Shown: positions 50,014 to 58,343, numbered from the stretch's first letter. The stretch: DNA of 64,000 bases from CAYNHT01 sp964397485 (GCA_964397485.1 CAYNHT010000004.1:62001-126000), one strand, 5' to 3'. Notes: generated by a model from the letters alone, not told the origin. Numbers and translations are program-made.

Positions 50014-50042
50014 AGTTTATCAAACAAACGTTCGTTTGTCAA
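50014..50042 (-). promoter_or_regulatory. uvrA promoter with candidate LexA (SOS) box
   Basis: TTGACA (50037-50042), 17-bp spacer, TAAACT (50014-50019). The spacer holds CGAACGTTTGTTTG (50021-50034), one mismatch from the Bacillus LexA pattern CGAACNNNNGTTCG. uvrA is a classic SOS gene. Confidence 0.7.
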
Positions 50043-50063
50043 TATTCTTTTACACCAAAAAAT

Positions 50064-50092
50064 AATGAATAATAGTATTCCCATTATCCATT
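50064..50092 (-). terminator. Terminator of the ECF sigma operon
   Basis: 10-bp stem (50064-50073 with 50083-50092), 9-nt loop, followed by six U on the minus strand. Confidence 0.8.
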
Positions 50093-50111
50093 ACTTATAT
50101 TCAAATTATTT

Positions 50112-50582
50112 TTATCTTCTTTTTAATAAAATTAAATAACTACCTGTAGCCCCAAGTAAAATTCCAGCACTACCAGATAATAAACCTATAAGAAAATTAT
50201 TATCTTTCTTTTCTTCTACTGACGTTGTTGTTAATGCATCTTCTTCTACACCAGTAGTTCTATATGCTTCATCAGTATTTTGAGTTGTTAAGTAAACTTC
50301 ACCTTCATATGGTTCTTTTCCGCTTGGTTCTACATCCCTAGTATTAATATCTCTAGGTAAGTCATAATTAGGCTCAACACTTTTTCCATCACTGCTAGCG
50401 TTACCTCTTGTTTCATCACTAGATACAGTATCATCAGGTGAAGTCATTATAATAAATTCTCCATCTTTGATTTCTCTATCGATTGGTTTACCATTTTCAT
50501 CAAGCATTAATACAGCATTAGGTTTAGATGGAAACAACGTGAAAGCCAAAAATAACGTTCCAACAAATAATATTTTTTTCAT
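50112..50582 (-). CDS. Secreted, C-terminally membrane-anchored protein
   Basis: A 156-residue protein, not recognised by family. N-terminal signal peptide (ILFVGTLFLAFTLF), a polar, Asp/Glu/Thr-rich low-complexity middle, and a C-terminal membrane helix (FLIGLLSGSAGILLGATGSYLILL) ending KRR. This layout resembles a wall-spanning surface stalk. Third gene of the ECF sigma operon, so it may be part of the sensing module. Confidence 0.75.
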   Translation of the reverse strand: MKKILFVGTLFLAFTLFPSKPNAVLMLDENGKPIDREIKDGEFIIMTSPDDTVSSDETRGNASSDGKSVEPNYDLPRDINTRDVEPSGKEPYEGEVYLTTQNTDEAYRTTGVEEDALTTTSVEEKKDNNFLIGLLSGSAGILLGATGSYLILLKRR

Positions 50583-50612
50583 ATATACCTCTTTCTTCTT
50601 TTTTTATCGGTT

Positions 50613-51128
50613 TTATTGTACGATTCTTCTATATACTAACATTTTATTATTAGTTTCAACAATTAATACCATGTTATCTTCATTAGCCCTTACAGTTGAT
50701 ATAGTAATATCTTCACAACTATAAACAAAAGCCCCATCATTTTCATATGAATCAAAATCATTTTTTAATTTTTCAGTTGTGTTAATTTTTTTTAGTGTAC
50801 CAATTTTTTTTCCTAGTTTAAATAAAGAGGCATCAGCGTCATTCACTAAATAATAAGTATGACCACCGTACAGAAATTTATCATTAGTACTTTCAAAAAC
50901 TGTAAAACTATCAACTCTAACACTTAAATCATTAGGGTATTCTGATTGATTGTCAGTAACTAATACAATTATAAAAATAGTTGCAAAAGCAAAGGTGAGC
51001 GCTCCATATTGCATAAATTTATTAACATAAACTTTTTTAGTTTTTCTTTGTTTTAATTTTTGATAAGCTACTTCTTTTAACTTATCATCAATTTTAATAT
51101 TATCAAATGCATCATATATTTTTTTCAT
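50613..51128 (-). CDS. Putative anti-sigma factor with one membrane helix
   Basis: A 171-residue protein. Short cytoplasmic N-terminus (KIYDAFDNIKIDDKLKEVAY), one membrane helix near residue 50, and a ~110-residue extracellular domain. Its ATG (51128) lies within the sigma gene's last codons behind GGGGGTGA. Overlap with an ECF gene and topology suggest it holds the sigma factor at the membrane. No zinc anti-sigma motif seen. Confidence 0.75.
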   Translation of the reverse strand: MKKIYDAFDNIKIDDKLKEVAYQKLKQRKTKKVYVNKFMQYGALTFAFATIFIIVLVTDNQSEYPNDLSVRVDSFTVFESTNDKFLYGGHTYYLVNDADASLFKLGKKIGTLKKINTTEKLKNDFDSYENDGAFVYSCEDITISTVRANEDNMVLIVETNNKMLVYRRIVQ

Positions 51129-51606
51129 TGCAGTCACCCCCTATTAAATCCTTCAATCTTTCTCTTGCCCTTTTTAACCAAGTTCTAATTGTTGCATCTC
51201 TTTTTTTTAAAATCCCCGCTATTTCTTTAGAAGAATAGCCCTCATAGTAATATAGATATAAAACCGATCGATATTGTAAGGGAAGTTTTAATATTTGCTT
51301 GATTGTATCATCTTCATTAATTGTTTCTGATGCTGTTATACTTTCATCAATCAAAACATGTTTTTTTATAGCATTATATCTTAAAATATTTTTACAATGA
51401 TTAGATGTTACTTTAATAATCCATGCTTTTTCATGTTCATCATTAAGAAATTCTGGTGCACGCTCGAATATCTTAACAAATATATCTTGATAAGCATCTT
51501 CAGCATCAAACTTATTTTTTAGATATACAAAACAAAGCCTATATATCATATTGCTATGCTTGTCGATAATTTTTAAAATGTCTTTTTCTTCACAATTTTG
51601 CAACAT
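51112..51606 (-). CDS. ECF-type RNA polymerase sigma factor
   Basis: A 164-residue sigma-70 family protein with only regions 2 (YRLCFVYLKNKFDAEDAYQDIFVKIFE) and 4 (YRSVLYLYYYEGYSSKEIAGILKKRDATIRTWLKRAR, split around residues 112-148). Such factors switch on small regulons when their anti-sigma releases them. The gene ends in TGA. An ECF-like promoter upstream suggests autoregulation. Confidence 0.92.
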   Translation of the reverse strand: MLQNCEEKDILKIIDKHSNMIYRLCFVYLKNKFDAEDAYQDIFVKIFERAPEFLNDEHEKAWIIKVTSNHCKNILRYNAIKKHVLIDESITASETINEDDTIKQILKLPLQYRSVLYLYYYEGYSSKEIAGILKKRDATIRTWLKRARERLKDLIGGDCNEKNI

Positions 51607-51631
51607 GATATATTCCTCCTTACATTATTAA

Positions 51632-51658
51632 TACAAAATAGATCCTCAAAATGTTTCA
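51632..51658 (-). promoter_or_regulatory. Possible ECF-type autoregulated promoter
   Basis: TGAAAC (51653-51658) and TGTA (51632-51635), 17 bp apart, approximate the Bacillus SigW/SigM pattern (TGAAAC, 16, CGTA). Confidence 0.4.
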
Positions 51659-51699
51659 CTATTTTAAAAAATAGTTAAATTAATTACTATTATAAAAAA

Positions 51700-51720
51700 A
51701 AGTTGCCAAAAAGGCAACTT
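51700..51720 (-). terminator. Terminator of the spoIIA-spoVA operon
   Basis: 8-bp stem AAGTTGCC/GGCAACTT with seven U, touching the spoVAE stop. Confidence 0.9.
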
Positions 51721-52069
51721 AATCTTTAGGTTTAAATATAAGAGATAAGAAAAAGGAAATTACGATTGCTGCAATTATACCAGATGATGTTAAATCAAAC
51801 ATTCCTACAGCCAATCCCATATAGCCTGTGTTATATGCTTCTGCTAAGGCTCCATGAATTAGTAAATGCCCAAAGCTGGTAATAGGAACCAATGCTCCAC
51901 CACCAGCCCAAAGGACAAGTTTATCGTATAAATCGAATGTATCTAGAAAGGTCCCAAAAACAACAAATAATGTTGTTACATGACCAGGTGTAAGTTTAGT
52001 ATTATCTAAAATAATTTGGCCAATTACACATACAAAACCGCAAAATAGAAAAGCATTTACATAATTCAT
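51719..52069 (-). CDS. spoVAE: Stage V sporulation protein AE
   Basis: A 116-residue multi-span membrane protein of the SpoVAEB type, part of the channel that moves dipicolinic acid into the forespore and out at germination. Segments GHLLIHGALAEA and LVLWAGGGALVPITSFG match the SpoVAC/AE family. ATG overlaps the spoVAD TGA stop (ATGA). Confidence 0.9.
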   Translation of the reverse strand: MNYVNAFLFCGFVCVIGQIILDNTKLTPGHVTTLFVVFGTFLDTFDLYDKLVLWAGGGALVPITSFGHLLIHGALAEAYNTGYMGLAVGMFDLTSSGIIAAIVISFFLSLIFKPKD

Positions 52070-53055
52070 TGTACAACCTCCAAACTAACAGCATGGGCTA
52101 TTGAAGGAATTGTCAACTTCTGATTTACCATCGTTGTTGAAAGCAATGCCCCAGTTGCTACTAATAAAACCCTATTTAATTCTTTCTTATGCATTTTTTT
52201 AAATACATAACCATAAGTAACTAATGGAGCACATGCAGGTCCACTACCACCGGCATAAACAGGTTGATTATTAATATCATATATCATAGTAGCAGTATCA
52301 TCATAATTTTTCAATGTAATTCCATATTCAGTTTGCATATAATCAACTAATATTTTTTTACCATATACACCTAAATCTCCTGTTAGTATTAAATCGTAGT
52401 AATCGATTTCTCTTTTGGTATCATTTAAGTGTTGGTAAATAGTATCACCTGCGGCTGGGGCCATTACAGCACCCATATGAAATGCATCTTTTATTCCTAA
52501 ATCCTGGACTATTCCAATTGTTCCACTATCTATTTTTATACCCTTTTTATTGTAGGATAAATAGGCACTTGCCCCACCTGTTGTTGTAAAAGTCGCCGTT
52601 TTTGGTTTGGGTCCACCATATTCAACGGGATATCTAAATTGTTTTTCAGCTGCACTATTATGCGATGAAACGCTACAAATACAATTTTTAATTTGCTTAG
52701 CTTCAACCATATTAGCGCCTATTATTAATCCTTCAACACTAGTGGCACAAGCACTATAAATGCCTAATAAAGGAATTCCAAGACGCGCTGCTGCATAGTT
52801 TGATGCAACAATTTGATTTAATAAATCACCTGATATATGAAGTTCAATATCAAATCTAGTTTTACCTATTTTTTTTAATAGCAAGTCAACACTTTCTTCA
52901 ATTAGTTTAGTTTCAGCTTGCTCCCAAGTTTTTAATCCTATATATAAATCATCATAACTTTTATCAAAAGTATTACTAAGCGGTCCTTTTTTTTCATAGG
53001 GTCCAGTTACAGTACTAGTATCATTAATGTATACATTATTATATTTAATTGTCAT
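52066..53055 (-). CDS. spoVAD: Stage V sporulation protein AD
   Basis: A 329-residue thiolase-fold protein that binds dipicolinic acid at the spore inner membrane. Family segments GIYSACATSVEGLI, SSHNSAAEKQFRYP and GGSGPACAPLV are visible. Ends in TGA, overlapping spoVAE. Normal length. Confidence 0.95.
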   Translation of the reverse strand: MTIKYNNVYINDTSTVTGPYEKKGPLSNTFDKSYDDLYIGLKTWEQAETKLIEESVDLLLKKIGKTRFDIELHISGDLLNQIVASNYAAARLGIPLLGIYSACATSVEGLIIGANMVEAKQIKNCICSVSSHNSAAEKQFRYPVEYGGPKPKTATFTTTGGASAYLSYNKKGIKIDSGTIGIVQDLGIKDAFHMGAVMAPAAGDTIYQHLNDTKREIDYYDLILTGDLGVYGKKILVDYMQTEYGITLKNYDDTATMIYDINNQPVYAGGSGPACAPLVTYGYVFKKMHKKELNRVLLVATGALLSTTMVNQKLTIPSIAHAVSLEVVQ

Positions 53056-53058
53056 ATA

Positions 53059-53499
53059 TTAACCTCCAAATAATATTAGCCTTAATAAACCTACTATATA
53101 TGCGCTAACAACTCCAAATATAATTACTGAACCAGCCAATTTAAACATGTTAGCACCAATTCCGGTTACTAAACCTTCTTTTCTATATTCTAAAGCAGCA
53201 CTCATCATAGCATGAGCAAACCCTGTTATTGGAACAATCAAACCTGCTTTGGCAAAATGTACCCACTTATCGAAAAAGCCAAGACCAGTTAGTAAACATC
53301 CAAGGAAAATCAAAGTTATAATCATAAAAATGGTTGCCTCTTTAGTTGGAATATTAAAATAATAAGAATATACCTGTAATAAAAATTCACCTAGCGCTCC
53401 CATAAAACCACCAATAATAAAAGCTATCATAGCATTATATAAACGATTTTCTTTAGGAGTATTTTTTGTAATTAAATCTTTATATCTATTTTTCTCCAT
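53059..53499 (-). CDS. spoVAC: Stage V sporulation protein AC
   Basis: A 146-residue membrane protein, a mechanosensitive-like component of the SpoVA channel. Blocks GGFMGALGEFLLQ and VPITGFAHAMMSAALE are family hallmarks. ATG at 53499 follows ATAGGTGA; the longer upstream frame has no ribosome site. Three bases before spoVAD. spoVAA and spoVAB are absent. Confidence 0.93.
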   Translation of the reverse strand: MEKNRYKDLITKNTPKENRLYNAMIAFIIGGFMGALGEFLLQVYSYYFNIPTKEATIFMIITLIFLGCLLTGLGFFDKWVHFAKAGLIVPITGFAHAMMSAALEYRKEGLVTGIGANMFKLAGSVIIFGVVSAYIVGLLRLILFGG

Positions 53500-53554
53500 A
53501 ATATCACCTATCTTTATTATGAAAAGGAATTTCCAATATATACAAAAAAACAAA

Positions 53555-54223
53555 CTAATTTAATAGTTTGCTTCTTAATTTAGTTAAAACTTTTTGTTCT
53601 TTTCTTGATATTTGAACTTGGCTCATTCCCAATGCTTTAGCAGCTTCACTTTGAGTCATATCACGCATATAACGTGTATTTATAATACTTTTTTCAAATG
53701 GAGTTAGCGTATTTAACTCTTCTTTCAATTGAATTAAACTATTTAAATCCATCTCATTTATATTACACACAGTATCATGCAAACTCATTTGTTTTCCATC
53801 GTTACTATTAATAGGTTCATCAATACTTTGTAAAACATTAATAGCTTTTAACGATTCAACTAAATATGATTCAGGTATTTCTAAATAATGAGATAACTCA
53901 TTAATAGTTGGTTCACGCATTAATTTTTGGGATAACAAAATAGTTGCTTTTTCTATTCGTAAATTAAGTTTTGTAATATCTCTACTTATTTTTATTCCCT
54001 TGTCTTCCCTAACATATTTTCGCATCTCACCTAATATATACGGATAAGCATATGTAGTAAATTTCACACCCAACTCAGGGTTATATTTTTTATATGCATT
54101 GATTAAACCAATTGCTCCAACTTGAAATAAATCTTCTTTGCTGTTATAGCCATCAAAATAGTGTGTTATTGAATGTATTAAGTTTTGATTATCCATTATC
54201 AGATTCGTAAGTTCTTCAGTCAT
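53555..54223 (-). CDS. sigF: Sporulation sigma factor, SigF-like
   Basis: A 222-residue sigma-70 protein with region 2 (EDLFQVGAIGLINAYKKYNPELGVKFTTYAYPYILGEM, residues ~31-68), region 3 (LMREPTINELSHYLEIP) and region 4 (MTQSEAAKALGMSQVQISRKEQKVL). The GEMRKYVRED...KISR segment and the place after spoIIAA and before spoVAC match sigma-F of the forespore; sigma-G is the alternative. It starts 12 bp after spoIIAA, so there is no room for the anti-sigma gene spoIIAB. Confidence 0.9.
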   Translation of the reverse strand: MTEELTNLIMDNQNLIHSITHYFDGYNSKEDLFQVGAIGLINAYKKYNPELGVKFTTYAYPYILGEMRKYVREDKGIKISRDITKLNLRIEKATILLSQKLMREPTINELSHYLEIPESYLVESLKAINVLQSIDEPINSNDGKQMSLHDTVCNINEMDLNSLIQLKEELNTLTPFEKSIINTRYMRDMTQSEAAKALGMSQVQISRKEQKVLTKLRSKLLN

Positions 54224-54235
54224 ATATTATCTCCT

Positions 54236-54583
54236 TTATAAATTCATGATATTAAAAGCACCCAACTCATCACTAGTCTCATACATATATTTTAATAATC
54301 GGCTATTTTTAATTCGATGACTTACCAAGGTATTATCAATTCCACATACACAACTTTTGCCATTATTATTTCTTGATAGTTCATAATTATATAATAAAGC
54401 GTTAATTCCCTTCATATCAATTGTTTTAAGACCTTTGATGTTAAAAACAACATTTCTAATACCATTATCTTTTATTAATGTAGTTACATCCTCATTTAAC
54501 TTAGAAACAGTATTTTTAGTTAATTCACCAGTAAGTCTAATAAATAAAATCCCTTTTCTAAATTCCGTACTAATATCCAGCAT
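54236..54583 (-). CDS. spoIIAA: SpoIIAA-like STAS-domain protein lacking the phosphorylation Ser
   Basis: A 115-residue STAS domain. By position (first gene of a spoIIAA-sigF-spoVA operon) and length it is the anti-anti-sigma factor SpoIIAA. In Bacillus SpoIIAA the kinase SpoIIAB phosphorylates Ser58 in DSSG. Here the matching residues 56-59 are Asp-Met-Lys-Gly, so no Ser or Thr is available. ATG at 54583 chosen behind GAGGTGATC. How it acts without SpoIIAB next to it is unclear; it may be a constitutive activator-like form or have another partner. Confidence 0.85.
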   Translation of the reverse strand: MLDISTEFRKGILFIRLTGELTKNTVSKLNEDVTTLIKDNGIRNVVFNIKGLKTIDMKGINALLYNYELSRNNNGKSCVCGIDNTLVSHRIKNSRLLKYMYETSDELGAFNIMNL

Positions 54584-54636
54584 ATGATCACCTCGTCTAC
54601 TATAATTTAGCACACAATTATTCTCTTTTATACACA

Positions 54637-54643
54637 TTCGACA
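54637..54643 (-). promoter_or_regulatory. Candidate Spo0A box upstream of spoIIAA
   Basis: TGTCGAA exactly matches the TGNCGAA core. A 6/7 match (GGTCGAA) lies at 54663-54669. Bacillus spoIIA is activated by Spo0A~P with sigma-H. The 7-mer also occurs by chance in the window. Confidence 0.4.
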
Positions 54644-54658
54644 AAACTAGAATTTATT

Positions 54659-56257
54659 TTAATTCGACCTTTTTTTGTTTATTTTAATTAGCCCAAAAAA
54701 GACAAAAATTAAAATAGAAAAAAGGCTTGTTATAAAAGGATAATCGGTAATAAAAGTAGACATTTTTTTTATACTCATTTCTTTTTGATTATTAACTTCA
54801 GGAAGAAAATCATTTTCAAAACTAACTTCATTTAATGATTCTATAGTTGCCCTTTGTTCTTGTAATTGATTATATAAAGATTTAATCTCGTTATCATACA
54901 TTAACATAAGATCATTAATCTTTTTTAAGTTATTATTTATCTTAGATATATCCAGTTCTTTAACTATAACTTTTAAATCTTTATTTTCTTCTTTTAGTTT
55001 CATTATTTTATTATCTTTAATTTTTATCTCCTCAACTAAACTGGATATTTCTTTAGTGTAATCAATTATATTATTTTCAGGTATATCTACTGTAACTTGT
55101 TTTATTATAGTATCAAAAGGCAAAATAAATTTAATTTCATAAATACCATTATTGTTAATATCAATATCACTATGAATTTCAAAATCTGTTGTACAATCAA
55201 TTATAAAATCTTCTAGATTTATATTTTTATCTTTTATAATTAAATCACTTTGGATAACAACTTTATCTCTTTGTTGGTATCGGTAATAATCTTTAAACTG
55301 ATTCTCATCTTTTATATTACACTCAACGGGTTGTTCCTTATAATAATTTTCACAATAGATTTTTTCAGTTTTATAATACCTATATAAAAAATCTTTATAT
55401 TGAAATTCTTGTTTTTCCAAAACAAATCTAGTTATATTACTGTCAACATGATTAAAAGTTATTTTTTTATCATACCACTCAGGACTAATAACATTCATAT
55501 CAAAGGCACTATAAGTAAAGGGTACAATTTCATTTAGATAATTATAACTAAAATTTTTAGATATATTCAAAGAAGTATATACGGGACTACTAGAATACAT
55601 ATCTCTTGTCATTTTTATTGTATACTTTTTTGTTTCTGTTCCAACATCAAAAAGATAAAGTTTGATTTTCACACTATCTAATGGGTAATAGTTATTTAAA
55701 TCAATTCTTAAATAACCACCATTATTAATGTTAGACATATTTTCAATTGTTATCCCATTATTAATATAATTTGAAAAATTACTATTACATCCTTGGCAAT
55801 AAAAATTGTAATTAACTTTATTATTACCAGCAAATATTTCAATCTCACTTATTCTTAATGCTCCATAACTTCCTTGGATGTCACTTATATGTATATACCT
55901 AATTTCTTTCATATCTTGGTATTCAAAAAAATATCGGTCGTTAATAATTCTATTTGGTTTATCTTCTGGCCTTGTTAAATTCCAATCACTATAATCAGTT
56001 TCTATATAATCATTATAATCGATCAATGGATATTCATTATCATTAGCACCTTCAATATAATAGTCACCCAAAATATTTTCTTCTTGATACCACATATGTC
56101 TTCTTTCTGTTTCAACCAGTTTAGTATCACTTTCAAAAATTTCACTTTCAGACCAGGCAGTAGATGGAAAATATTTAGAATAATAAATTTCATTATCAGC
56201 AATCACATGACTAGCACAAAGAAAAAAGAATAAAAAAAAGAAAACAATTTTTTTCAA
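54659..56257 (-). CDS. Large exported membrane-anchored protein upstream of spoIIAA
   Basis: About 532 residues, not recognised as a whole. Signal peptide (VFFFLFFFLCASHVIA), then a region at ~95-200 (RYIHISDIQGSYGALRISEI) resembling a discoidin-like (F5/8 type C) beta sandwich, a Cys-containing middle (CQGCNSNF; CENYYKEQPVEC), a coiled coil at ~420-485, and a C-terminal membrane helix with KINKKRSN tail. Start TTG at 56257, 7 nt after AGGAGG. Only 75 bp from spoIIAA and in the same direction; no terminator seen between, so read-through is possible. Confidence 0.75.
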   Translation of the reverse strand: MKKIVFFFLFFFLCASHVIADNEIYYSKYFPSTAWSESEIFESDTKLVETERRHMWYQEENILGDYYIEGANDNEYPLIDYNDYIETDYSDWNLTRPEDKPNRIINDRYFFEYQDMKEIRYIHISDIQGSYGALRISEIEIFAGNNKVNYNFYCQGCNSNFSNYINNGITIENMSNINNGGYLRIDLNNYYPLDSVKIKLYLFDVGTETKKYTIKMTRDMYSSSPVYTSLNISKNFSYNYLNEIVPFTYSAFDMNVISPEWYDKKITFNHVDSNITRFVLEKQEFQYKDFLYRYYKTEKIYCENYYKEQPVECNIKDENQFKDYYRYQQRDKVVIQSDLIIKDKNINLEDFIIDCTTDFEIHSDIDINNNGIYEIKFILPFDTIIKQVTVDIPENNIIDYTKEISSLVEEIKIKDNKIMKLKEENKDLKVIVKELDISKINNNLKKINDLMLMYDNEIKSLYNQLQEQRATIESLNEVSFENDFLPEVNNQKEMSIKKMSTFITDYPFITSLFSILIFVFFGLIKINKKRSN

Positions 56258-56319
56258 TATATCACCTCCTACTAACAACATACAACAATACAAATTGTTA
56301 TCCTTTTAATATAAAAAAA

Positions 56320-56344
56320 AGATTTAAAAATTAATTTTAAATCT
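56320..56344 (-). terminator. Terminator of the RCC1-repeat gene
   Basis: 10-bp stem AGATTTAAAA/TTTTAAATCT, U-run on the minus strand, just past the stop at 56346. Confidence 0.85.
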
Positions 56345-56345
56345 C

Positions 56346-58313
56346 TTACATAGGCTCTGGATAATCTGAGAATCCAAATGCCTTAACCTCATTATTTGAT
56401 ACAATAACCATTCTATTAGCTCTAGGACGGATATTATACGCTCTTTCAAATGATATAAGTTTGACATCGGTAATTTCTAAAACTTGCGTTAAGGTGAAAA
56501 TGGTTTCTGAATTTTCTATAACTAATTCACCTTTACTATTTTCACCAGCAACAAACAGATTACCATTAGTATCTACTATAGCTGTATGTCTATTGTTACC
56601 CGCAATCGCTATTGCATTTATGCCTGGGATCGAAACCGGAGTTGTAATCTCTTCCCAATCTTCATGTTCTGTTCCAAAGACTCCTGATATATTTGTTCCA
56701 ACAACTTTCACTGTTCCATTATTGGATAAAACTAATGCATGTTGTTCTCCTAAAACAATATCCTTAACATCAGTAAAATTTGGATTTATAGTTGGAGTTG
56801 TTATATTATTGGTATGTCCCAATCCTAATTGACCAGAACCGTTAAATCCCCAAACGCTAACTGAGTTATCATTATGTAGAGCATAACTAAATCTTCCATC
56901 CCAAGCATCATGATATATCGCCTTTACATTTGATAATCCAGCAATTGTTGTTGGTATTGAGACAAAATCACCTGCACCTTCTATTGGTACCATTCCCCAA
57001 TCTGTCCATCCCCAACCTTTTACTGTTCCATCATTCATTAAGGCAAATCTAGTTTGTTCTGTTAAAATTAGTTCTTTTACATTGGATAACGTATTTATTC
57101 TTGTAGGAGTATATAATTTACCTTCGGTTCCATTTCCTAAAAATTCGTTAAAATTATATCCCCAACCATAGACATCACCATTTTCTAATAAAACGTAAGT
57201 ATCATCCATAGTAGAAAATACATTTTTAACATTAGATAATCCTGGTACTTCTGTTATTGTTTGTGCAGTAATAGGAAAATCTATTCCATCACCCCAAGGA
57301 TCATGAGAACCAAGGCCCGGGTTTTCACCGATTGCTAATAATTTACCACTATTCATTATGAAAAATGTAGTATCATTATAAGTAATGTGAATATCTTTTA
57401 CGCCTTCTATATTAACCTTTTTCAGGTTTGATCCATTTTCACTTGATTGAGAAAATATAAGATTGTGTAGTTCATCTATTGTGCCTTGATGAAGTGACAT
57501 GAATGCTTCATTATCATATAAACTTGGGACAAATTCTGGGTCTTGAAATTGCTGTATAATATCATCCATAAATTCATCATCATTATTCATAAATGCATCA
57601 AACCACTCATCAGGATATGCATATACCATATATACAATCGTGAGAATTTCCATGTTATCGGTTACAAACTGTTCAAATTCAATTTCACTCATTCCATCCA
57701 GACCCCACGGTGAAAAATTATATATAAAACCGGCTATATCAGTAGCACCATTTCCACTAGGTCTCATATCACTAACTAAAATATATGAACCATATCCACC
57801 ACCATATGATTCCATATATACATCACCATTATCAGTTAAAAGCAATGAAAAATTATGTCCTGGTATAATTTTGACAAAGTCGATATCTTCCTCATCACCT
57901 ATGATGCAATCTTCCTCATTTGTTCTTGTTAATATTACTACGCTTTCCTCATAATCCTTTTTAGCGCACCATTTACCATTGTATATAGCGATTGCTACTT
58001 GTCCACTGTTGTTTATAAGTACCTTTCCACTTTGTGGTCTTGTTCCCTTATATTCTAGATTTTTTCCACCAACACTTACTTGTTCTATACCATCACTATA
58101 TGTAAAAGTAAGTTCACGATTTTCACCACTAAAAACATCTTGGGCATATCTAAATTCCCCTGCTTTTATTATTCCGTAAGCTGTGTTTTTAAATGCCCCT
58201 TTTTGAGCCGAGTCTATGATGTTCATAACTATTGGTGTTGCGATTAAAGAAACTACTGCTAAAATAACTATTACTGCTAATAATTCAATTAAGGTAAAAC
58301 CCTTACGTTGCAT
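56346..58313 (-). CDS. Pilin-leader RCC1-repeat beta-propeller protein
   Basis: A 655-residue protein. Pilin leader MQRKGFTLIELLAVIVILAV, then a pilin-like N-terminal domain to ~140 with two Cys (KWCAKKD, EEDC). The rest is RCC1/BLIP-II type propeller repeats (LLENGDVYGWGYN, VSVWGFNGSGQLGLGHTNN, VKVVGTN). A fourth pilin-leader surface protein with a different propeller type from the copies at 1, 32378 and 35073. ATG at 58313 is 11 nt after GGAAAGG, the same unusual spacing as in those genes. Own promoter and terminator. Confidence 0.85.
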   Translation of the reverse strand: MQRKGFTLIELLAVIVILAVVSLIATPIVMNIIDSAQKGAFKNTAYGIIKAGEFRYAQDVFSGENRELTFTYSDGIEQVSVGGKNLEYKGTRPQSGKVLINNSGQVAIAIYNGKWCAKKDYEESVVILTRTNEEDCIIGDEEDIDFVKIIPGHNFSLLLTDNGDVYMESYGGGYGSYILVSDMRPSGNGATDIAGFIYNFSPWGLDGMSEIEFEQFVTDNMEILTIVYMVYAYPDEWFDAFMNNDDEFMDDIIQQFQDPEFVPSLYDNEAFMSLHQGTIDELHNLIFSQSSENGSNLKKVNIEGVKDIHITYNDTTFFIMNSGKLLAIGENPGLGSHDPWGDGIDFPITAQTITEVPGLSNVKNVFSTMDDTYVLLENGDVYGWGYNFNEFLGNGTEGKLYTPTRINTLSNVKELILTEQTRFALMNDGTVKGWGWTDWGMVPIEGAGDFVSIPTTIAGLSNVKAIYHDAWDGRFSYALHNDNSVSVWGFNGSGQLGLGHTNNITTPTINPNFTDVKDIVLGEQHALVLSNNGTVKVVGTNISGVFGTEHEDWEEITTPVSIPGINAIAIAGNNRHTAIVDTNGNLFVAGENSKGELVIENSETIFTLTQVLEITDVKLISFERAYNIRPRANRMVIVSNNEVKAFGFSDYPEPM

Positions 58314-58343
58314 ATTATTACCAACCTTTCCTATCATAGTTAC

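Noticed and set aside
51112..52068. Mycoplasma-type genetic code (TGA as Trp)
   Set aside because: TGA ends the ECF sigma gene (51112-51114) and spoVAD (52066-52068) at natural C-termini, and Trp codons are TGG throughout.
54224..54235. Hidden or frameshifted spoIIAB between spoIIAA and sigF
   Set aside because: Only 12 bp separate the two genes and they contain just the sigF ribosome site.
56258..56320. Sigma-H promoter for the exported protein
   Set aside because: AAAGGATAA fits a sigma-H -35, but no GAAT -10 follows at a suitable distance.
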